Positions 1 through 9,243 of a stretch of 64,000 nucleotides of DNA are shown one piece after another. The DNA lies in NCBI RefSeq assembly GCF_014645895.1, contig NZ_BMMP01000016.1:110594-174593 (forward strand), read 5' to 3'. The notes under the pieces are model-generated. The model was not told the origin of the DNA, made no database searches, and saw nothing but the letters and a program-made list of their open reading frames with translations. This DNA comes from Streptomyces daqingensis. Its GTDB lineage: Bacteria; Actinomycetota; Actinomycetes; Streptomycetales; Streptomycetaceae. The position numbers and the translations under genes were made by a program. How positions within the stretch are numbered: the first letter of the stretch is position 1; every line of letters begins with the position of its first letter.

Positions 1-244
1 CGCCGCCGAAGACGACTTCACCGCCCGCCGCCCTGACGGTCGCCGCCTGGAGGGCGAGGAGCAGCAGCACCAGCAGGGCCAGCGCGTCTCCGATCCCACC
101 GGTCAGCTGGGCGCTCCACAGGCGCCGGAGCGGACTGAATCGCAACAGCGCGCCCACGGCGCGCTCGCGGGATTCCGCGGCGAGTGCGTCGTCAGGGGCG
201 TCAGAGGTGGGGTTCACGCCCGATGGCTGATCTGCTCGCGTCAT
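1..244 (-). CDS. tmk: dTMP kinase/MFS fusion protein, N-terminal fragment
   Basis: This is the first 81 codons of a minus-strand gene that runs off the left edge. The ATG is at 242-244 and the frame has no stop. The translation has a polar N-terminus followed by an Arg-rich stretch (RERAVGALLRF, SPLRRLWSAQLTGG) and then a Leu/Ala-rich first membrane helix. In Streptomyces the gene just downstream of topA encodes a thymidylate kinase fused to an MFS-like membrane domain, and this N-terminus matches my memory of that family. It should phosphorylate dTMP to dTDP. Only the leader and first helix are visible, so the kinase domain is inferred from synteny. Confidence 0.7.
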   Translation of the reverse strand, partial: MTRADQPSGVNPTSDAPDDALAAESRERAVGALLRFSPLRRLWSAQLTGGIGDALALLVLLLLALQAATVRAAGGEVVFGG

Positions 245-329
245 GGCGGTCAGCGTATAGGGCGCCGCCGACGGCGCGTGGGGCCACCCGAACAAACGGG
301 CGGGACCTGCGCTTTGACCGCCGGCGGGC

Positions 330-3218
330 CTACTCGGCCGTGGCGTCGGAGGAACCGGAACCCTTCGCCGCGCTCTTGGCGGTGGCCTTCTTCGCCGTCG
401 ACTTCTTGGCCGTCGTCTTCTTCGCAGCCGTCTTCGCGGTGGCCTTCTTGGTCGTGGCCTTCTTCGCCGTCGACTTCTTGGCCGGGGCCTTCTTCTTTGT
501 GGCCTTCTTCGCCGGCCCCTTGGCCCGCTTGTCCGCCAGGAGTTCGAACCCGCGCTCCGGGGTGATGGTCTCGACGTCGTCGTCCCGGCGCAGTGTGGCG
601 TTCGTCTCGCCGTCGGTGACGTAAGGGCCGAACCGCCCGTCCTTGACGACGACCGGACGCTCCGTCTCCGGGTCCGTGCCCAGCTCCTTCAGCGGCGGCT
701 TGGCGGCGGCGCGCCCCCGCTGCTTGGGCTTGGAGTAGATCTCCAGCGCCTCTTCGAGGGTGATCGTGAAGATCTGCTCCTCGGTCTCCAGCGAACGCGA
801 GTCCGTACCGCGCTTCATGTACGGCCCGTACCGGCCGTTCTGCGCAGTGATCTCCTCGCCCGTCGACGGGTCGGTGCCGACCACGCGGGGCAGCGCGAGC
901 AGCTTGAGTGCCTGCTCAAGCGTCACCGTATCGAGCGACATGGACTTCAGCAGGGAAGCGGTTCTCGGCTTCACCGCGTTCTTGCCGGTCTTCGGGGTGC
1001 CCTCCGGCAGCACCTCCGTGACGTACGGGCCGTACCGCCCGTCCCTGGCGACGATCGGACGGCCGCTCTCCGGGTCGGTGCCCAGCTCGAAGTCGCCGCT
1101 CGGCTTCGCGAGCAGCTCCTTCGCGAGCTCGACGGTCAGTTCGTCCGGCGGCAGGTCGTCGGGGACGTCGGCGCGCTGGCCCGGCTCGTCGGGCGAGGGC
1201 GGCGGGCCCTCGACGTACGGGCCGTACCGGCCCACGCGCAGCGTGATGCCCTCGCCGACGGGGAAGGACGAGACGCCCTTCGCGTCGATCGCCCCGAGGT
1301 CGGAGACGAGCTCCTTCAGACCGCCCAGGTGGTCGCCGTCGCCGTTGCCGGAGTCGGCCGCGGAGCCCTGCACGCCCTCGCCGGCGGCCTCCTCGCCGAA
1401 GTAGAAGCGGCGCAGCCAGGGCACCGACGCGGCGCTGCCCGCGGCGATGCGGTCGAGGTCGTCCTCCATCTTCGCTGTGAAGTCGTAGTCGACGAGCCGT
1501 CCGAAGTGCTTCTCCAGCAGACCCACCACGGCGAAGCTCAGGAAGGAGGGCACCAGGGCCGTCCCCTTCTTGAAGACGTACCGCCGGTCGAGGATGGTGC
1601 TGATGATCGAGGCGTAGGTGGAGGGGCGTCCGATCTCCCGCTCCTCGAGCTCCTTCACCAGCGTGGCCTCGGTGTAGCGCGCGGGCGGCTTGGTCGCGTG
1701 CCCGTCGGCCGTGAGGTCCTCGGCGGTGAGCGGGTCGCCCTCGGTGACGTGCGGGAGGCGGCGCTCGCGGTCGTCCAGCTCGGCGTTGGGGTCGTCGGAG
1801 CCCTCGACGTACGCCTTCAGGAACCCGTGGAAGGTGATGATCTTGCCGGTCGCGCTGAACTCGGCGTCCCGGCCGTCGCTCGCCTGCCCTCCGACGCGGA
1901 CGGTGACCGACTGCCCGGTCGCGTCCTTCATCTGAGAGGCGACGGTCCGCTTCCAGATGAGCTCGTAGAGCCGGAACTGATCACCCGTCAGGCCCGTCTC
2001 GGCGGGGGTGCGGAAGCGGTCCCCGGAGGGGCGGATCGCCTCGTGCGCCTCCTGCGCGTTCTTGACCTTGCCCGCGTAGACGCGCGGCTTGTCCGGCAGG
2101 TAGTCCGAGCCGTACAGCTGCGTCACCTGCGCACGGGCGGCGCTGACCGCGGTGTCCGAGAGCGTCGTGGAGTCCGTACGCATGTAGGTGATGAAGCCGT
2201 TCTCGTACAGCTTCTGCGCCACCTGCATCGTCATTTTCGCGCCGAAGCCGAGCTTGCGGCTGGCTTCCTGCTGCAGCGTGGTCGTACGGAAGGGCGCGTA
2301 CGGCGAGCGGCGGTAGGGCTTGGACTCGACGGAGCGGACCGCGAACCGCGTGTCCTCCAGGGCGGAGGCGAGCGCGCGGGCGTTCTGCTCGTCCAGGTGC
2401 AGCACCTGGCCGGGGTTCTTCAGCCGGCCGTCGGAGCCGAAGTCGCGGCCCTGGGCGACCCGCCGTCCGTCGACGGAGCTGAGCCGGGCGCCGAACGTCC
2501 CCGGCTCGGAGGCGTCGATGGATCTCTCGGCCGCGAAGGTGGCCGTCAGGTCCCAGTACTCGGCCGAGCGGAACGCCATGCGCTCACGCTCCCGCTCCAC
2601 GACGAGCCGGGTCGCCACCGACTGGACGCGGCCTGCCGAGAGCCGCGGCATGACCTTCTTCCACAGGACCGGCGAGACCTCGTAGCCGTAGAGGCGGTCG
2701 AGGATGCGGCGGGTCTCCTGGGCGTCGACGAGGCGCTGGTTCAGGTCGCGGGGGTTGCGGACCGCGTCCTGGATGGCGTCCTTCGTGATCTCGTGGAACA
2801 CCATCCGCCGCACCGGGACCTTGGGCTTGAGGACCTCGCGCAGATGCCAGGCGATGGCCTCGCCCTCGCGGTCCTCATCGGTGGCGAGCAGGAGTTCGTC
2901 GGACTCGGCAAGAAGCTGCTTCAACTTCTTGACCTGGTCCTTCTTGTCCGTGTTGACGACGTAGAGGGGCTCGAAGTCGCTGTTGACGTTCACGCCCAGC
3001 CGCGCCCAGGACTCCCCCTTGTACTTCGCCGGAACCTCGGCGGCACCGTTGGGAAGGTCCCGGACGTGACCCACGCTGGCCTCGACCACGTAACCGGGGC
3101 CGAGATAACCCTTGATCGTTTTGGCCTTGGCGGGCGACTCGACGATCACGAGTCGGCGCCCGCCGTTTGCGGGCTCGCGGGTCGGGGACAACTTCTCGCT
3201 CTTCTCTCCGGTCGGCAT
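330..3218 (-). CDS. topA: DNA topoisomerase I (type IA)
   Basis: TopA relaxes negatively supercoiled DNA through a 5'-phosphotyrosine intermediate. I start it at the ATG at 3216-3218 (MPTGEKSEKL), giving 962 residues, the usual Streptomyces length; an upstream in-frame start would add 35 unrelated residues. The TOPRIM domain begins near residue 20 (LVIVESPAKAKTI) and carries the acidic motif ATDEDREGEA. The catalytic tyrosine lies in FITYMRTDS. Four C-terminal repeats share the pattern RYGPYV or RFGPYV. There are no zinc fingers; the protein ends in a Lys/Ala tail of about 70 residues (AKK, TAKK units), which in Streptomyces TopA supports processive DNA binding. tmk follows downstream on the same strand. 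Confidence 0.97.
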   Translation of the reverse strand: MPTGEKSEKLSPTREPANGGRRLVIVESPAKAKTIKGYLGPGYVVEASVGHVRDLPNGAAEVPAKYKGESWARLGVNVNSDFEPLYVVNTDKKDQVKKLKQLLAESDELLLATDEDREGEAIAWHLREVLKPKVPVRRMVFHEITKDAIQDAVRNPRDLNQRLVDAQETRRILDRLYGYEVSPVLWKKVMPRLSAGRVQSVATRLVVERERERMAFRSAEYWDLTATFAAERSIDASEPGTFGARLSSVDGRRVAQGRDFGSDGRLKNPGQVLHLDEQNARALASALEDTRFAVRSVESKPYRRSPYAPFRTTTLQQEASRKLGFGAKMTMQVAQKLYENGFITYMRTDSTTLSDTAVSAARAQVTQLYGSDYLPDKPRVYAGKVKNAQEAHEAIRPSGDRFRTPAETGLTGDQFRLYELIWKRTVASQMKDATGQSVTVRVGGQASDGRDAEFSATGKIITFHGFLKAYVEGSDDPNAELDDRERRLPHVTEGDPLTAEDLTADGHATKPPARYTEATLVKELEEREIGRPSTYASIISTILDRRYVFKKGTALVPSFLSFAVVGLLEKHFGRLVDYDFTAKMEDDLDRIAAGSAASVPWLRRFYFGEEAAGEGVQGSAADSGNGDGDHLGGLKELVSDLGAIDAKGVSSFPVGEGITLRVGRYGPYVEGPPPSPDEPGQRADVPDDLPPDELTVELAKELLAKPSGDFELGTDPESGRPIVARDGRYGPYVTEVLPEGTPKTGKNAVKPRTASLLKSMSLDTVTLEQALKLLALPRVVGTDPSTGEEITAQNGRYGPYMKRGTDSRSLETEEQIFTITLEEALEIYSKPKQRGRAAAKPPLKELGTDPETERPVVVKDGRFGPYVTDGETNATLRRDDDVETITPERGFELLADKRAKGPAKKATKKKAPAKKSTAKKATTKKATAKTAAKKTTAKKSTAKKATAKSAAKGSGSSDATAE

Positions 3219-3353
3219 GCGGCGTCGGTAGCTCGGTATCGCTGCGGAGTGTGACGGTACCTCCCGCCTACGTGTCAAACGGGAAAACTCCGCAACGCAA
3301 CTCGAACGGTAACCCGACACCAATCGATCCTGCCGCCCGATACAGCCCGATCT

Positions 3354-3563
3354 TCAGGAGGCGAGCAGGACCCAGCCACCTGTGAGGATCGAAATCACGC
3401 CGAATGCGAGGGCGCCCGCCGCGGCCGCGGAAGCCGGAATTCCGTAGGCCACCGGCAGGTGGGACCGCATCCGCACCCCGGTCCACAACAGAAGCGCCGA
3501 CCCGAACAGCGCCAGCGTCAGTCCCGCGAAGAGGGACGGCGTACTCTCCATGCTGCTCTGCAT
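3354..3563 (-). CDS. small two-helix membrane protein
   Basis: The gene encodes 69 residues. Two hydrophobic segments (about 11-28 and 44-67) are separated by a short basic loop (VRMRSHLP). A second possible start, five codons in, would begin at MEST. It sits between topA and the methyltransferase gene on the same strand, a position where I recall a conserved small membrane protein in other Streptomyces. No catalytic motif is visible and the function is unknown. Confidence 0.6.
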   Translation of the reverse strand: MQSSMESTPSLFAGLTLALFGSALLLWTGVRMRSHLPVAYGIPASAAAAGALAFGVISILTGGWVLLAS

Positions 3564-3666
3564 GGCCCGCACCCTGGCACCGCCGGACGACCGCGCCGCG
3601 AACAGCAGGTGAACCCGTGAAGCCGCCGCGGGCACCGGCCCTCGTCCGGACCGGCAGCGCTGCCGG

Positions 3667-5241
3667 CTACTCCTCTGCCGCGGCCCCGTTCCGCGCCACC
3701 ACCGGAAGCAGGAACCCCTGCTCGACCAGCAGCCGGATGGCGCGCGGCGTGCGGTCCCGCAGCAGCACGGGGTCCTCGCCCACCAGCTGCGCGATGGCGT
3801 CCAGAATCCGCCATGCGGGCAGCGAGCCGTCACACACCCCGGCGAAGCCCGCTCCGACGGTGTCGACCTTCGTCGCCCGCCGCATTCCTCGGTGCTGGCG
3901 CAGCACCACGTGCTCCGGGTCCTCCGCGCCGGGCATGCCGACCTGCTCCTGCACGACCCCCTCGGCGAGCTCGAAGTAGCAGTCCAGGAGGCCCGCGTCG
4001 TCCGTCGCCCGAAGGAAGTCCTGCCGCTGGAAGTGCTGCACGATCTCCTCGCCGAGCGGCTGCTCCACCGGATGCGGCCACTCCTCGACGAGGACGGCGG
4101 GATCCGCCGCGCCGCTCTTGCGCAGGGTGATCCAGCCGAACCCGACGGCCGTCGTGCCCCGCCGTTCGAACTCGTCGAGCCACTCGCCGTACCGGGCGGC
4201 GTACGCGGCGTCGCCCGCGCGGTGGTCCCCGGCGTCCCGCAGCCACAGTTCGGCGTACTGCGTGACGTCCTGCACCTCGCGCTGCACGATCCACGCGTCG
4301 CATCCGTCCGGCACCCAGGACCGCAGCCGCTCGTGCCAGTCCTCGCCGTCCCTGTGCTCCCAGTTGGCCAGCAGCTGGCAGTAGCCGCCCGGCGCCAGGT
4401 GTCCGGCGGCGCGGTCCACGAGGGTGCGGCACAGGTCGTCGCCGTCCATGCCGCCGTCCCTGTACGTCAGCCGGGCCCGCGGGGAGATGACGAACGGCGG
4501 GTTCGAGACGATCAGGTCGTACGGTTCGTCACCGGCGACCGGCTCGAACAGGGTGCCCTGCCCGAACTCCGCCTCGGGGGCGCCGGAGAGCATGAGCGTG
4601 AGCCGCGCGAAGGCGAGAGCCCGGGGGTTGAGGTCGGTGGCCGTCACATGCCCGGCGTGCTGGGCGGCGTGGAGCGCCTGAAGTCCCGAACCGGTCCCGA
4701 CGTCGAGAGCGCGGGCGACGGGCCGGCGGACCGTGATCCCGGCCAGCGTCGTGGAGGCGCCGCCCACACCGAGGACGACGTCCCCGCTGTGCGCGCCCGG
4801 CGGGGAGCCGACGCCTCCGGCTCCCGCCACGGCGCAGCCGAGGTCGGCGACGATCCACCAGTCCTGCCCTTCGGGGCCGGAGTACGGACGTACGTCCACG
4901 GTGGCGCGGACGGACCCCGCGCCGTCCGCCGCTCCGGCTTCCGGTTCGGCTGGTACGAGCCAGCCGCCGGCGAGGACGTCGTCCAGGGGAAGCGCCGCCT
5001 CGGCCCGGCCGCGGGGAACGCTCTGCTGCAGCAGGAACAGCCGAACCAGCGTCTGCAGAGGTCCCGCTCCGCGGGTGGCGCGCAGGGCGGGCACGGTCTC
5101 GCTCCGGGCGAGGGCGGCGTAGGCGGGTCCCCCGAGCAGGTCCAGCAGACCGTCGGCGGTGAAGTCAGCGCTGCGCAGCGCCTCCCGCAGCCGGTCGATG
5201 CGTTCGGAGTCCGCTTCGGGAAGGCGTTCGCTGATACTCAC
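3667..5241 (-). CDS. class I SAM-dependent methyltransferase
   Basis: This 524-residue protein has a central Rossmann methyltransferase domain. The SAM-binding glycine loop is ALDVGTGSGLQAL (about residue 175) and the catalytic motif is DLIVSNPPFV (about residue 235). The NPPF signature is typical of N-methyltransferases that act on Gln, Asn or adenine, as in HemK/PrmC. The first 150 residues are a winged-helix-like N-terminal domain, and about 200 C-terminal residues follow the methyltransferase fold. This architecture is the DUF7059/methyltransferase/DUF7782 arrangement common in actinobacteria. The substrate is not known. It is the next gene upstream of the small membrane protein on the same strand. 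Confidence 0.85.
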   Translation of the reverse strand: MSISERLPEADSERIDRLREALRSADFTADGLLDLLGGPAYAALARSETVPALRATRGAGPLQTLVRLFLLQQSVPRGRAEAALPLDDVLAGGWLVPAEPEAGAADGAGSVRATVDVRPYSGPEGQDWWIVADLGCAVAGAGGVGSPPGAHSGDVVLGVGGASTTLAGITVRRPVARALDVGTGSGLQALHAAQHAGHVTATDLNPRALAFARLTLMLSGAPEAEFGQGTLFEPVAGDEPYDLIVSNPPFVISPRARLTYRDGGMDGDDLCRTLVDRAAGHLAPGGYCQLLANWEHRDGEDWHERLRSWVPDGCDAWIVQREVQDVTQYAELWLRDAGDHRAGDAAYAARYGEWLDEFERRGTTAVGFGWITLRKSGAADPAVLVEEWPHPVEQPLGEEIVQHFQRQDFLRATDDAGLLDCYFELAEGVVQEQVGMPGAEDPEHVVLRQHRGMRRATKVDTVGAGFAGVCDGSLPAWRILDAIAQLVGEDPVLLRDRTPRAIRLLVEQGFLLPVVARNGAAAEE

Positions 5242-5293
5242 GTCACCATTGTGTCGTCCCCGCGGGCGAGCGTGCCGCCGCGGGGGCGGGTTC

Positions 5294-5854
5294 TCAGACC
5301 TTCGGTGAGTTGCCCGGGCGCTTGCAGCCCTCCTGCTCGGCCATCGCCTTGCCGACGTCGCCGGACTGCAGCTTGCTCAGGGCCTTGTCGCCGCTCTTGC
5401 CGAGTGCGTCGAGCTTCGTGGCGACGCCCTGGAGCCCTTCGGCGAACTTCGCCTGGTCCTTGGTGTCCAGCCCTTCGACGGTCTTCCGCAGCTGGCCGTA
5501 CTTCGAGGAGATGGTGCGCAGCTCCTTCACGGCGTCCTGGTGCAGCTTCTCGCCGTCGTCCACGGGCGGCGGGCCGGCCTGGTCGACGGCGCCGGCGAGC
5601 GACTTGTACGCACCCGAGATCTTGTCGAACGCGGCCGCGTCGGTCTTCTTGACCTCTTCCGAAGAGCTCTTCTCCTTGGAGGCCTCGTTGATGGAGGTGT
5701 TGGCCTCCTGGATCTTCTTGACCTCGGGCTGAACCTTGTCGCAGACCTTCTTGGCCCACGCCTCGGTCTCTTTGCCGCTGTCGTCGCTGCAGCCGGTCAG
5801 CGCCAGTGCGAGCACCGCGCCGCCGGAGAGTGCAGTCGCAACCTTCTTGTTCAC
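5294..5854 (-). CDS. small secreted lipoprotein
   Basis: The 186-residue product starts at a GTG (MNKKVATALSGG) and has a lipoprotein signal peptide with lipobox LTGC; the modified cysteine would be near residue 21. The mature part is about 165 residues, rich in Lys, Glu and Ala, and looks largely helical. It probably forms a helical bundle anchored to the outer face of the membrane. It lies just upstream of the methyltransferase gene, and two hairpins separate it from hppA. Lipid anchoring is well supported; no function can be assigned. Confidence 0.85.
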   Translation of the reverse strand: MNKKVATALSGGAVLALALTGCSDDSGKETEAWAKKVCDKVQPEVKKIQEANTSINEASKEKSSSEEVKKTDAAAFDKISGAYKSLAGAVDQAGPPPVDDGEKLHQDAVKELRTISSKYGQLRKTVEGLDTKDQAKFAEGLQGVATKLDALGKSGDKALSKLQSGDVGKAMAEQEGCKRPGNSPKV

Positions 5855-5973
5855 CGGATCGGTCCCTTCCGTGGCTGTTCGGCCCGGAACATACACGCAC
5901 AGGGGCTGCACACGGCTAGTCGGGCGAGAACTCTGCGCCTGATTGTAGCCGTTTGCACCACATCTCCTGACGG

Positions 5974-6038
5974 GGTGTGGGGCTTCCCACACCACGCACT
6001 GGGGCGGGCGAGGCGCCAACGCGCCCCGCCCGCCCCAG
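5974..6038 (-). terminator. double-hairpin terminator after hppA
   Basis: Two inverted repeats lie 27 bases beyond the hppA stop. The first pairs 5999-6010 with 6027-6038 (12 bp, CTGGGGCGGGCG). The second pairs 5974-5981 with 5986-5993 (8 bp, GGTGTGGG, loop GCTT). There is no T tract, which is usual for Streptomyces terminators. It separates hppA from the lipoprotein gene. Confidence 0.7.
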
Positions 6039-6064
6039 TGTTGGCGGATCGGCCTGCCCGAGGG

Positions 6065-8485
6065 TCAGGAAGCCGCGACCGGATCGGTCGGCTTCGCCGT
6101 CCGCTCGGCGTCGCTGCCCTCGCTGCCGCCCTCGGACGCGTCGTCGCTCATGGCGATGCCGCGCCTCTTCGAGACGTACACGGCTCCGACGACGATCGCC
6201 GCCGAGACGAGGGCGACGACTGTCCGCACGCCCGCGCTCGCGTCCTCGCCGTACGAGAACTGGATCACGGCGGGCGCGATGAGCAGCGCCACCAGGTTCA
6301 TCACCTTCAGCAGCGGGTTGATCGCCGGGCCCGCGGTGTCCTTGAACGGGTCGCCGACGGTGTCGCCGATGATGGTGGCCTCATGTGCCTCGCTGCCCTT
6401 GCCGCCGTGGTGCCCGTCCTCGACGAGCTTCTTGGCGTTGTCCCACGCGCCACCGGAGTTGGCGAGGAAGACGGCCATCAGCGTTCCCGCACCGATCGCC
6501 CCCGCCAGGAAGGCGGCGAGCGCACCTGCGCCGAACGTGAAGCCCACCAGGATCGGCGAGATGACGGCCAGCAGACCCGGCGTCGTCAGCTCACGCAGCG
6601 CGTCCTTGGTGCAGATGTCGACGACCCGGCCGTACTCCGGCTTCTCCGAGTAGTCCATGATCCCGGGCTTCTCGCGGAACTGCCGCCGGACCTCGTACAC
6701 GACCGCGCCCGCCGACCGGGAGACGGCGTTGATGGCGAGCCCGGAGAAGAGGAAGACGACCGCCGCACCGAGCATCAGGCCGACCAGCGTGCTCGGCTGT
6801 GCGATGTCGAGGAGTTGCAGCATCTTGCCGCTGCTCTCCCCGGCCTCGCTGAGCGCGCTGACCATCTCCGTGCGGTACGAACCGAACAGCGCCGCGGCGG
6901 CGAGTACCGCCGTCGCGATCGCGATGCCCTTGGTGATCGCCTTGGTGGTGTTGCCCACCGCGTCCAGGTCGGTGAGGACCTGGGCGCCCGCGCCCTCGAC
7001 GTCGCCCGACATCTCGGCGATGCCCTGGGCGTTGTCGGAGACCGGACCGAAGGTGTCCATGGCCACGATGACGCCGACGGTGGTCAGCAGACCGGTGCCG
7101 GCGAGCGCGACCGCGAACAGCGCGAGCATCACGGTGCCGCCGCCGAGCAGGAAGGCGCCGTAGACGCTCAGCCCGATCAGCAGGGCGGTGTAGACGGCCG
7201 ACTCGAGGCCGATCGAAATGCCCGAAAGGATGACGGTCGCCGGGCCGGTCAGCGAGGTCCGGCCGATGTCCCGTACGGGCTTGCGCTCGGTCTCGGTGAA
7301 GTAGCCCGTCAGCTGCTGGATCACGGCGGCGAGCACGATGCCGATGGCGACCGAGACGACTGCCAGCACCCTCGGGTCGCCGGTGTGGTTCAGGATCTCC
7401 TGGGCGTCGTCCCCCGCTACGCCGGTCAGGTCGGCGTAGCTGGAGGGGAGGTAGGTGTAGGCCGCGATGGCGACCAGCACCAGGGAGATCAGCGCGGAGA
7501 TGAAGAAGCCGCGGTTGATCGCCGTCATGCCGCTGCGGTCCTTGGCCCGCGGGGCGACCGTGAACACACCGATCATTGCCGTGATCACGCCGATCGCCGG
7601 GACCATCAGCGGGAACGCGAGACCGTCGTTGCCGAAGACCGCGGTGCCCAGAATCAGCGCCGCGACGAGGGTCACGGCGTACGACTCGAAGAGGTCGGCG
7701 GCCATGCCGGCGCAGTCGCCGACGTTGTCGCCCACGTTGTCCGCGATGGTCGCCGCGTTGCGCGGGTCGTCCTCGGGGATGCCCTGCTCGACCTTGCCCA
7801 CGAGGTCGGCGCCGACGTCGGCGGCCTTGGTGAAGATGCCACCGCCGACACGCATGAACATCGCGATCAGCGCGGCGCCCAGACCGAAGCCCTCCAGGAC
7901 CTTCGGGGCGTCCGCCGCGTAGACGAGCACCACGCAGGCCGCACCCAGCAGGCCGAGGCCCACCGTGAACATGCCCACGACGCCGCCCGTACGGAAAGCG
8001 ATCTTCATGGCCTTGTGCGAGACACTTGTCAGGTCCGCGGCAGGCGCCCCTTCCTCGGGCGTCGCCTCACGTGCCGCAGCAGCAACTCGCACATTGCTGC
8101 GTACCGCGAGCCACATGCCGATATAGCCGGTGGCAGCGGAGAAAGCCGCGCCGACCAGGAAGAACAGCGAACGTCCGACACGCTGACCCGTGTCATCGGC
8201 AGGCAACAGGAACAACAGGAAGAAGACCACTACGGCGAAGATGCCGAGTGTTCGCAACTGCCGAGCCAGGTAGGCGTTCGCGCCTTCCTGAACGGCTGCC
8301 GCGATCTCCTTCATGCGGTCAGTGCCCTCGGTCGCGGCGAGCACTTGACGGACCAGCACCACGGCGACGCCGAGAGCTGCCAGGGCGACTAGCGCGATCA
8401 CGATGACGAGACCGCGGTTGGCGCTGGTCAGCACTGCGTCAGCGAGGTGCTGTTGATTCTGAATTGGGCTGAGGTGCCCCGCCAT
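6065..8485 (-). CDS. hppA: membrane-bound proton-pumping inorganic pyrophosphatase
   Basis: HppA hydrolyses pyrophosphate and uses the energy to pump protons out of the cytoplasm. I start it at the ATG at 8483-8485, because GGAGGACGA precedes it directly; the product is 806 residues with about 15-16 membrane helices. The pyrophosphate-binding motifs DVGADLVGK and DNVGDNVGD are present. The motif GNTTKAITKG has Lys where potassium-dependent enzymes have Ala, so this should be the K+-independent, proton-pumping type. The C-terminus is a short polar tail. The gene is monocistronic by position, with a terminator downstream and a long intergenic region upstream. Confidence 0.97.
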   Translation of the reverse strand: MAGHLSPIQNQQHLADAVLTSANRGLVIVIALVALAALGVAVVLVRQVLAATEGTDRMKEIAAAVQEGANAYLARQLRTLGIFAVVVFFLLFLLPADDTGQRVGRSLFFLVGAAFSAATGYIGMWLAVRSNVRVAAAAREATPEEGAPAADLTSVSHKAMKIAFRTGGVVGMFTVGLGLLGAACVVLVYAADAPKVLEGFGLGAALIAMFMRVGGGIFTKAADVGADLVGKVEQGIPEDDPRNAATIADNVGDNVGDCAGMAADLFESYAVTLVAALILGTAVFGNDGLAFPLMVPAIGVITAMIGVFTVAPRAKDRSGMTAINRGFFISALISLVLVAIAAYTYLPSSYADLTGVAGDDAQEILNHTGDPRVLAVVSVAIGIVLAAVIQQLTGYFTETERKPVRDIGRTSLTGPATVILSGISIGLESAVYTALLIGLSVYGAFLLGGGTVMLALFAVALAGTGLLTTVGVIVAMDTFGPVSDNAQGIAEMSGDVEGAGAQVLTDLDAVGNTTKAITKGIAIATAVLAAAALFGSYRTEMVSALSEAGESSGKMLQLLDIAQPSTLVGLMLGAAVVFLFSGLAINAVSRSAGAVVYEVRRQFREKPGIMDYSEKPEYGRVVDICTKDALRELTTPGLLAVISPILVGFTFGAGALAAFLAGAIGAGTLMAVFLANSGGAWDNAKKLVEDGHHGGKGSEAHEATIIGDTVGDPFKDTAGPAINPLLKVMNLVALLIAPAVIQFSYGEDASAGVRTVVALVSAAIVVGAVYVSKRRGIAMSDDASEGGSEGSDAERTAKPTDPVAAS

Positions 8486-8557
8486 TCGTCCTCCTTGACG
8501 CTTGGCGCAGGGGCGCGCGGTTCGACGTACGGCTCCTGCTTGCAAAGATGTGGACGG

Positions 8558-8592
8558 ATTGTAGGGATCAGCTCCAGATCAAAACAGAGCGC
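8558..8592 (-). promoter_or_regulatory. possible hppA promoter
   Basis: On the minus strand the hexamer TACAAT (plus-strand 8558-8563) lies about 73 bases upstream of the hppA start and matches a sigma-70-type -10 box. The upstream T-rich stretch (TGTTTTGATC) could supply a weak -35 element. This rests only on sequence resemblance. Confidence 0.35.
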
Positions 8593-9243
8593 CGGATCGG
8601 CAATTCGCCTACACCAGCGGAGATCAAATGGAGTTCGTGTGGGGAATTAGCTCGGACGAGCTAGGCTTACAAAAATGCTGACGCTGTACAAAATGATCAA
8701 CACGGGCGCCGCATATGCCTCTCTTTTCACATCAAAGCTGCGCAGAAAAGAGGCTTTCAGGGTCCTCGCCGGCGCCCGGTAGCCGGGCGCACAGAGGCCC
8801 GTACAGAGGGACGCGACCGCCAGAGGGTGCGGTGTCACCGGCTTGATGAAGATCCGGAAACAATTGCGACTCAGGCGGAATACTAGCTTCCGAATCCCTG
8901 CGACCAGCGCTGGGGGCCCTTGGGCTCTTCTGCCGCACCCGCCCCGTCTCAGCTCCGCGCGTCACGGACGCGAAGCGTCCGGCGGTCAGGGCCCCGCCCG
9001 GTTCTCCTCGCTCGCCGAGAGCCGGCTCCAGCTGTCCGCCGCGCGGCGAGCTTCCCGGAGCAGCTGGGCGCCGGGACGGGCGTCACAGCAGGCGCTGGGA
9101 CTATGCGCGGGGGTGCGACGTCCGGGACGGGGCTCCATCGCGAGCAGCCCGGCTTCGGGCGAGGCTGACGAACGGTGCCGCCGCTGAGGAGCGGCGCAGG
9201 AAAAGCGGCCGGTGGAGTAGGTTCAGGAAGAACGGCCCACGGC
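8593..9243. other. intergenic region without a clear gene
   Basis: This stretch separates the divergent hppA promoter side from the 3' end of the anti-sigma gene. Its left part (8640-8720) is clearly AT-richer than its surroundings. A 35-codon frame exists at 8675-8782 on the plus strand but has no ribosome site. The right part (8930-9240) is GC-rich with no convincing frame. I see no RNA gene. Confidence 0.4.

Noticed and set aside
1329..3254. A 641-codon plus-strand open frame opposite topA
   Set aside because: It is antisense to a gene with clear motifs, has the Val/Leu/Arg/Gly-rich composition of a shadow frame in GC-rich DNA, and shows no domain.
5540..8392. A 950-codon plus-strand frame opposite hppA
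   Set aside because: It is a mirror frame of the pyrophosphatase, rich in Arg, Asp and His, with no ribosome site and no recognisable segment.
8675..8782. A 35-codon plus-strand frame in the hppA upstream gap
   Set aside because: It has a plausible composition but no ribosome site and no known relatives. It is too short to support.
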